From assembly GCA_003024785.1 (NCBI GenBank), contig PUQB01000082.1:562501-626500 (forward strand): a stretch of 64,000 bases of DNA. Reading direction: 5' to 3'. The DNA comes from Selaginella tamariscina. Lineage: Eukaryota; Streptophyta; Lycopodiopsida; Selaginellales; Selaginellaceae. Below, piece after piece: positions 57,883 to 64,000 of this stretch. Position numbers and translations under genes: made by a program. Under the pieces are notes generated by a model. That model was given only the letters and a program-made list of their open reading frames with translations. It was not told the DNA's origin and did not search any database. Position 1 is the first letter of the stretch, and each line of letters opens with the position of its first letter.

Positions 57883-59957
57883 ATGGCGATGGCAGCGGCT
57901 TCTTCTGCATGTGAGAGCTTTCTACAATTCTCTCTCTATGATCTAGTTTAGAGCTGATAATGTCGTGTATTAGCACTGTTTTAGTGTAAAAGCTTAGTTA
58001 ATTCTCGTATAATTTTTCTGAAGATGCAATCTTGTGTTGCAGATGCAATGTCCGGAGTTTTGGCAAGAGATTCATGGCAAAGATCACAAGTTAGGTTCTC
58101 TGGTGTATGTATGAAGCCCATTAGATCCACATGCAGCTTGTACAAAAGCCAACAACGGGCTTTCCCTGTCTTCTGTGTCTCTGCTCCATCAAGTAAGTTT
58201 GTGTGTGTGATACATGCTTTTATGATAAAACTTACACATTATGCGATTCATATGTATCAGTTTTACACACATACACACAGTGTGAGAAATAGATAATGCA
58301 GTTGAACTTGTTTTTCCTTCAGTAATCAACATTATTTTAGTTTACGTATGTATTCATGTATGGTTTTTTCAGTTTCTTGTGTTACAAGAGAAAAGTATTT
58401 ATGATGATCCGTACTCTGTGTGTGTATGTGTGATGCGATTAACATGTTTTATCTTACATGAAGCTAATCTTTTACTATTATTATTGTTTTTGTAATATAT
58501 CTATCGTGATGTATGTATGTATGTGTACACGTGCGTGTGTGTGCGTGTGTTTGGTACGATGATAAAGTTAAGTCTTAGGAAATTAACACGTTTCTAGTTT
58601 TCCTTTCTTTAATATGTGTGTGTGTGGGTACGTGTGCAAAAATATTTTCAGTTAACCATGTTTTGTATTCAAAAGTTGATGAAGAGCCCGTGGCAGAAGA
58701 AACAACGTATCAACCAAGCCCTCTGATTCCTAATACTGCTGAAGTAGGTATCATATTCTCTTTTATGTTTGTATAAATGTATGCTTGTATTTTAAATCAT
58801 CAACTCTAAATGCAGATAGAAACACTTCTTAAGCAAGTGTGTGATGAGACCAAAGTCGCAGAACTCGATATTAAGGTTGGTTTTTGTGGTTCTAGTCATC
58901 ATATATGTGGTGTATGTACATGTGTTGTGTAGGTGTAACATATAATAATTATTTGATACTGAATACTTCATAATTTGCAGTTACACACACACATATTGTC
59001 TAGTACGTCGATAGTTTGGAAGACCTACTGTTTTAACTTAATTAGATATTATATCTTCATATGTTAGAGAGAGAGACATACACACGCACACGAATATTAT
59101 TGATAAATTAGTATTCATTTTGACTATTAATGAACTTTTTTAATTGATGTGTTTTATTAAGGAATGTGAGCTTTTATTATAGGTTGGTCCAGACTTTAAA
59201 CTTCACATGAGGAGGAGCGTTCAATCCAAACCAGCTCCTCCTGCACCCCCACGTCCAACCGAAGAAGAAAAGAAACTCCCAACTAAGTCACAACCGAAGC
59301 CTGTCACAAAAGCTTCAGAGTCCAAGGTTTCCCCTCTCATGTCCAAGGCCGTAGAGTACGATGAGTTACAGAGAGCAGCAGCTGAAAGTGGCGTTGTTTT
59401 TGTTAATTCCCCCAAGGTATTATTCGATAATTCAGTAACATATTGTTATTATTTTAGCATAGTAATACTAATTTGTTATTGTTGCAGGTTGGTTTCTTTC
59501 GGCCTGGTAAGTTGGTCAAGGGAAAGTTTGGTCCTCCATTGTGCCGTGAGGTAAAGCTATTGTGTGTGTGTTGTGTGTAGAGAGAGAAGTTAATATGGTT
59601 AATAGAGGTTATAACATTGTTTACATATTCAGGGTCAAACAGTGAATGAAGGCCAAATTGTTTGCTACTTGGAGCAACTTGGTACTCACACACCAATCAA
59701 GGTAAGTTTTTTAATTCATTAAGTTATTTTTAATAATAATTTTGCTTTTGAAGGCTGAGATTAGTGGAGACGTTATCAAAGTCCTTTGGGAAGACGGAGG
59801 TAATCACAACATTATAATTATTTATGTGAAACTTAAATATATCTTATAATAAACGTTAATAATCTAAAGTTATAAAGTGCTGTTTGTGTTTTACCTTTTT
59901 ACAGTGCCTGTTGGTTATGGAGATCCTTTAATCGCCGTTAAGCCAAAGAAAGCTTAA
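57883..59957 (+). CDS. BADC: BADC: biotin/lipoyl attachment domain-containing, non-biotinylated BCCP-like protein
   Basis: Inferred exons are 57883-57910, 58043-58192, one near 58652-58743, 58816-58875, 59183-59416, 59488-59550, 59633-59701, 59754-59799 and 59905-59957. An Ala/Ser/Arg-rich N-terminus fits a plastid transit peptide. A Pro-rich linker (KPAPPAPPRPTEEEKKLP) and the helix VEYDELQRAAAESGVVFVNSPK follow, then the lipoyl-type domain VGFFRPGKLVKGKFGPPLC, EGQIVCYLEQLGTHTPIKAE and VPVGYGDPLIAVKPKK. Where BCCP has EAMKLMNE, this protein has YLEQLGTHTP, without the acceptor lysine. That marks it as a BADC, a negative regulator or scaffold that replaces BCCP in plastid acetyl-CoA carboxylase. 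The frame across the 58.2/58.65 kb junction is not exact. Confidence 0.9.
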
Positions 59958-61100
59958 GGTTTTTGATAACTTTTGTTGTTGTTGAGGAAAATAATTTACT
60001 TGCATATTGTTTTAAAGGGGTTAATGTTTATTAAGGGAGTTAATATTTAATATCTTTTGATTATTAAGTATGGTATTTATATAGGGTTTTCTAATTTCTT
60101 ATAATAAGTTTGCTCTTGAAGTTTTGAGTAATTTGTTGTGTAAAATTCTTCTTCATTATTATTTTGATTTACTTATTAAATTAAATAATTAATTACTTAC
60201 ATTAATAATTTAATATTTTACTTGAACAATGAGCCCAAACGCATCAATAGTTAATTTCGCACCAGCGGATAAATGCTTAATTAGTTAAGCTGGTTAACTT
60301 CATTGAAGATATATAAAGATATTATAATAATTCGTTCCACCGTTTAAAATCTTAATAGTCAAAGTATAATTAGATTCACACATGCACACACACACACACA
60401 CACACAACATATTTATATTAATGTGACGTTTGTATCACCGCTCAAATCAGAATATAATGGAACATAAAACTTGTAATAGACTCCTTAATATTCTGTTTTT
60501 AAACAAGCAAATAGCCTGTCTTAGAGAATACTTTTTATTCCGTAATGTTTTCTTATTAATTTATAAATATTAAAATAACAATTTATTCTACATATTATGA
60601 ACCTCCATAAAATACTTATATTAAGATTCAAATAAATGAGAGAGCCCACCTCACCTTCGGTTGTTCTTTCTTATTAAAAACCAATTTACTCATTTTAAAC
60701 TTCTATATATATACCCTTTACATATATTTTATTTATATATAAATTTTAAAATATAAACATACAGATATAAAAAAAATTATTCTTTTAAAATGGAATCTTT
60801 TTAAGAAACGGATTACATATAAATTAAAACATGTCTGTATATTGTTAGCAATTATCTTTATGATGGTTATAGAATAAGAAAAGTATAAATTTAAAGCCAA
60901 AATAATATTACGATATCCATATATTGGAACTAAAAAAAATATCTTAACAAAAAGGTGATTTGAATATATAATGTTTTATTATTTTGTATAGCTTAAACTA
61001 CCTCACATAAATTTGCATATTAATTGGTTTTTAAGTAGCTAATATTTCATTATCTAAGTTGAAAATATATTTAAATATTTGCTTAAATAATGCCTAGAAA
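59958..61100. other. AT-rich intergenic DNA
   Basis: A CA tract lies near 60384-60408. Otherwise the DNA is strongly A/T-rich with no recognised feature. Confidence 0.5.
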
Positions 61101-61429
61101 CGTAGTCTAAAGTATTATGTGTTGGAGCAAGGGAGATATGACTCATATGAGGTATCAGATGGATCTGCATCTGTGAATAGAGCATGGGGATTTTGTGTGC
61201 AATTCCTTTGAGCCACTCTGAATCAAGAACATGAGTTGCAGCAAACTCTTGCTGATGGTGTTGCAAGGGATATCACCATTTGATGGAGGAAGAGGGTTTT
61301 CTTTATGGCAGGACTAGATGTCTCGGGTACTAAAGACAGAAGTTGTAGTCCCTTCTTTCTTGGACAAAGCTCCTAGTGTGCGGAGTGATGGTGCTGCTTC
61401 AACTTTCCAAGAGGGAGAGTTGATTGATG

Positions 61430-62200
61430 AGCGATGACAGCAGCTTGGTACATGAGAAAAAAGCAGCGCAAGCAAAGAATCCTCTCCTGTCAAAGCTCGG
61501 TCCTATGCTTATCATGAGGTTGAGAAGTTACAGCGCCACTCAGATTTGGGTTCACTTTCACAACAACTATGTAGTTCTAACTACCTCCACATGTGAGTTT
61601 TCTGCGATGCTACGACTGCCTTGCGATTGCAAAGAAAACTACAGATACACAAGGTAAACTTGATCTTCGAAGCAGACTAATGTATTTGGTTGGGTATGAT
61701 ATGTACAATAAGGGGTATCGTCTATATGATCCGCTTATCAGGAAAGTGAAAGTCAAGACTGACGTGGTTTTCAATGAAGCAAAGACCTACAAGCACAGAA
61801 ACAAATCACAACAGAAGAGCTGGTGGAAGCCAATAGGTGGGAACTTGAAGGTTGGATCTGGGAGGATGATGATGAGTACAAGCAGAGCACCAGCATGAAC
61901 ACACAACAAAACAGTAGTATGAAGTACCTGAGTACACAGATGAGCCCCTACCACCCAATGTTGTAGGAGAACACCGATCAATTCACCATGCTCCTGAAGT
62001 GGAACGTCTCACCAAAGGACTTCCTTTGGTTATATGGTCGTACTGACAGTGGCAGGCCTACTCGAGCTCCTAAACGGACGTACACGCTTGCAGCTTCAAC
62101 TATTATAGAACCACAAACCTATGAAGAAGCTATATCTAGACCAGATGCTGAAAAGTGGATTGAGCGTGTAGAAAATATTGCCATCTCCAAAACAAACTAA
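61430..62200 (+). mobile_element. Ty1/copia retrotransposon fragment
   Basis: YLVGYDMYNKGYRLYDP with KVKVKTDVVFNEAK (near 61680-61780) matches the integrase-to-RT connector of copia polyproteins. EPQTYEEAISRPDAEKW (near 62110-62160) matches the start of the copia RT domain. The piece ends there, with no RT body and no LTRs recognised. Broken, truncated fossil. Confidence 0.7.
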
Positions 62201-62288
62201 GATTCAATATAAACATATTTCTTTTTATAGTCAAACAAATGTATTACATGGATTGATGATGTGAGATTATTCTTGATTGGATTTAAGC

Positions 62289-62289
<1 letters not shown>

Positions 62290-62328
<39 letters not shown>

Positions 62329-62545
62329 GTAATCTTATATGAAAGATGTTTGGTGAAAAGCTTTTCTATTTTTGTTTAAAAAATTTGCAAATTCATTTGG
62401 TTTAAGCGAGAAATAAGATCATAATCAAAATAATAAAGTTTTTGATAATTTGAACGAATTTTCAAAATGTCAATGTATCTATAAATCAAGCATAGTGTGG
62501 CATCAACACACACACACACACATGTGTGTGTGTGTGTGTGTGTCT
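62290..62545. repeat. (TA)n tract and a (CA)n(TG)n self-complementary microsatellite
   Basis: There is a TA run at about 62291-62325. At about 62508-62544, eight CA units are followed by about ten TG units, which can fold back. Confidence 0.85.
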
Positions 62546-64000
62546 GCGTTTGTGTATGTACATGTAGCTCTAGGTATTGTGAGCTATAAACTTGTTTAAC
62601 AACGACGTATAGAAATATATTGCTAGTATGGTAGTATGGAAGTAAAATTAAAATAAGTAAATATTAAATATATAGTGTTAGTAATATTCTACATGGAAAA
62701 TGCTCAATACGAGCTTCCTTGCGTTCTTCGGGACTGTTTGGTGCAACGTATAATTTGTCGAGTGTCAGTTAATATTCTCAAACGCGCCTACACACACATC
62801 ATGCATAAACTTCTTAAAACAATATGTATCTACGTGAAGTACGTTTACACATGATGACGTATAAACGTACAAGAGACTATACATTTAATAACTCAAATAT
62901 GGTATAAAGAGAATTCCACGTAAAACGATTTGTGTTTTTATTAAACACATGTAAATATAGTTATTAAATGTAATATATATACGCCATGTAGTCCATGCAA
63001 CACCATCGTCAATGCATTGTCTAACGGTTACGTTAACACCAAATGAACTTATCTGAAAGAAAAATATAAAACTTTTTCACTAAACATCTTTTACGTGTTT
63101 ATATACTATTTCAATTAGTATGATTGTAGAGACGGCCATATTTTCTAAAGTAGTCTGACAAGGTATACACGTGTGACCAGTGTGACATCATCAATCTTCC
63201 ACGTATACATTTGTTGAGTATAAAAAGAAGACACATCCTCAAGAGTGTCAGTGTGATGTGTATAACGAGCATTAGTACAACTGCAATAAAACAGTTACGT
63301 TGTTCTTCCTTGACAAGTATGTAATATGAAAGCTGAATAAAATTGCATGATGCAATTCTTATAATTATTTATAATTGGGTAACTGTAATAACTAAGAGAG
63401 GATCTAGTGGTGATAAACGAGCATATGGCTGTGTATACGCATAAGCATCACGTTAGGTCAAAATCATGTATAAAAATAAATAATAGTATTCACTCAATAT
63501 AAATAATATTATTCAATACACTGCTGATGCAAAATAACATTATCCAATATGACATTTATTTCTCAAACTGTAAATTCATAATTAGAATATGTTTTTAAAT
63601 AATATATCATAACCATGCACTTATATTACTCCCAAAGATTCTCTTCCTCTTATGCAATGCTCTATAGCCTTCTTCTCTCTAACCCCTAATCATGACTGAA
63701 TCTTGTCCTTCATACAATCGTTATAACTGTCCACTTCTTGTCTACCTAGGATCCTTCCTGTCACCATAGGATTTTTCATATTACTGTAAGATTTTTTTAT
63801 ACACATACTACTCCTTTCCTATAAGTTACTCCTCCATTATACGAAAGTTCTATGTTGTTATATTTTTGGCCTATAATAGAGCCCCCCACTCCTTCCTAGT
63901 TTCCAGGATTTGACAAGTGGGATGTCATAAAAATCTCTGTGCCATATGTTATTTTCCTTGGAACTCAAAAAACCTGTAACTACAAATACCTATAAGACCT
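62546..64000. other. Intergenic to window end, possible LTR-element edge on the minus strand
   Basis: No gene seen. On the minus strand near 63900-63880, AGGAAGGAGTGGGGGGCTC followed by TATTATAGG resembles a polypurine tract and repeat start. The DNA from there to about 63640 has the purine-rich style of the first element's LTR. This could be the edge of another LTR element, but no second copy is available. Confidence 0.2.

Noticed and set aside
63640-64000. LTR retrotransposon edge on the minus strand
   Set aside because: Only a purine tract and a general compositional likeness support it, with no second LTR or coding sequence; it is kept only as a low-confidence remark.

Overview
The window reads as nuclear DNA of a land plant. 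It holds a PLS-type PPR gene, a secreted GH9 cellulase, an LSD1-type zinc-finger gene, an R2R3-MYB with the PFIDFLG-type C-terminus, and genes for two biotinyl-domain proteins of plastid acetyl-CoA carboxylase. Most introns are about 48-130 bp, the intergenic DNA is AT-rich and crowded with CA/TA/CT microsatellites, and the PPR is of a seed-free-plant style. A lycophyte such as Selaginella is my best guess, by inference only; no marker gene settles it.

Layout. 1-8480: the right-hand part of a large, broken Ty3/gypsy element with an unusual C-terminal extension after integrase, a nested hAT-type MITE and its 3' LTR. 8481-9540: remnant of a second LTR element. 9541-16990: a composite inverted-repeat (foldback-like) structure. 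Outer arrays of a ~66-85 bp microsatellite-based unit lie in opposite orientation at the two ends. Just inside them are arrays of a GC-rich palindrome (core GGCGGGATTAATCCCGCC). The interior carries a decayed gene with ParB-like and DNA-methyltransferase-like stretches, and an NIF/FCP1-like phosphatase remnant. This is the least ordinary part of the window. 18064-46306: host gene territory with PPR, GH9, YKT6, LSD1-like, BORCS6-like, R2R3-MYB, Mpv17/PMP22, EBP1, BCCP, ArfGAP and RBP45/47. 46500-57715: AT-rich MITEs and two related, broken Ty3/gypsy elements with short LTRs (about 160-210 bp). 57883-59957: a BADC gene. The remainder is AT-rich DNA with a Ty1/copia fragment near 61.4-62.2 kb.

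Links between genes. BCCP (41.4-42.7 kb) and BADC (57.9-60.0 kb) are the biotinylated and non-biotinylated partners of the heteromeric plastid acetyl-CoA carboxylase and lie about 15 kb apart. YKT6 and the LSD1-like gene, and the ArfGAP and RBP45/47 genes, are divergent pairs with short shared upstream regions. YKT6, ArfGAP and BORCS6-like all concern membrane traffic or organelle positioning, but nothing shows that their clustering is functional.

A caution. Nearly every conserved host gene here has one or more single-base reading-frame discontinuities, several at short homopolymers, while splice sites and protein families stay well conserved. I read these mainly as consensus errors in a long-read assembly rather than as true pseudogenes. 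Exon coordinates were derived by hand from splice consensus and protein-family continuity and could be off by a few bases.
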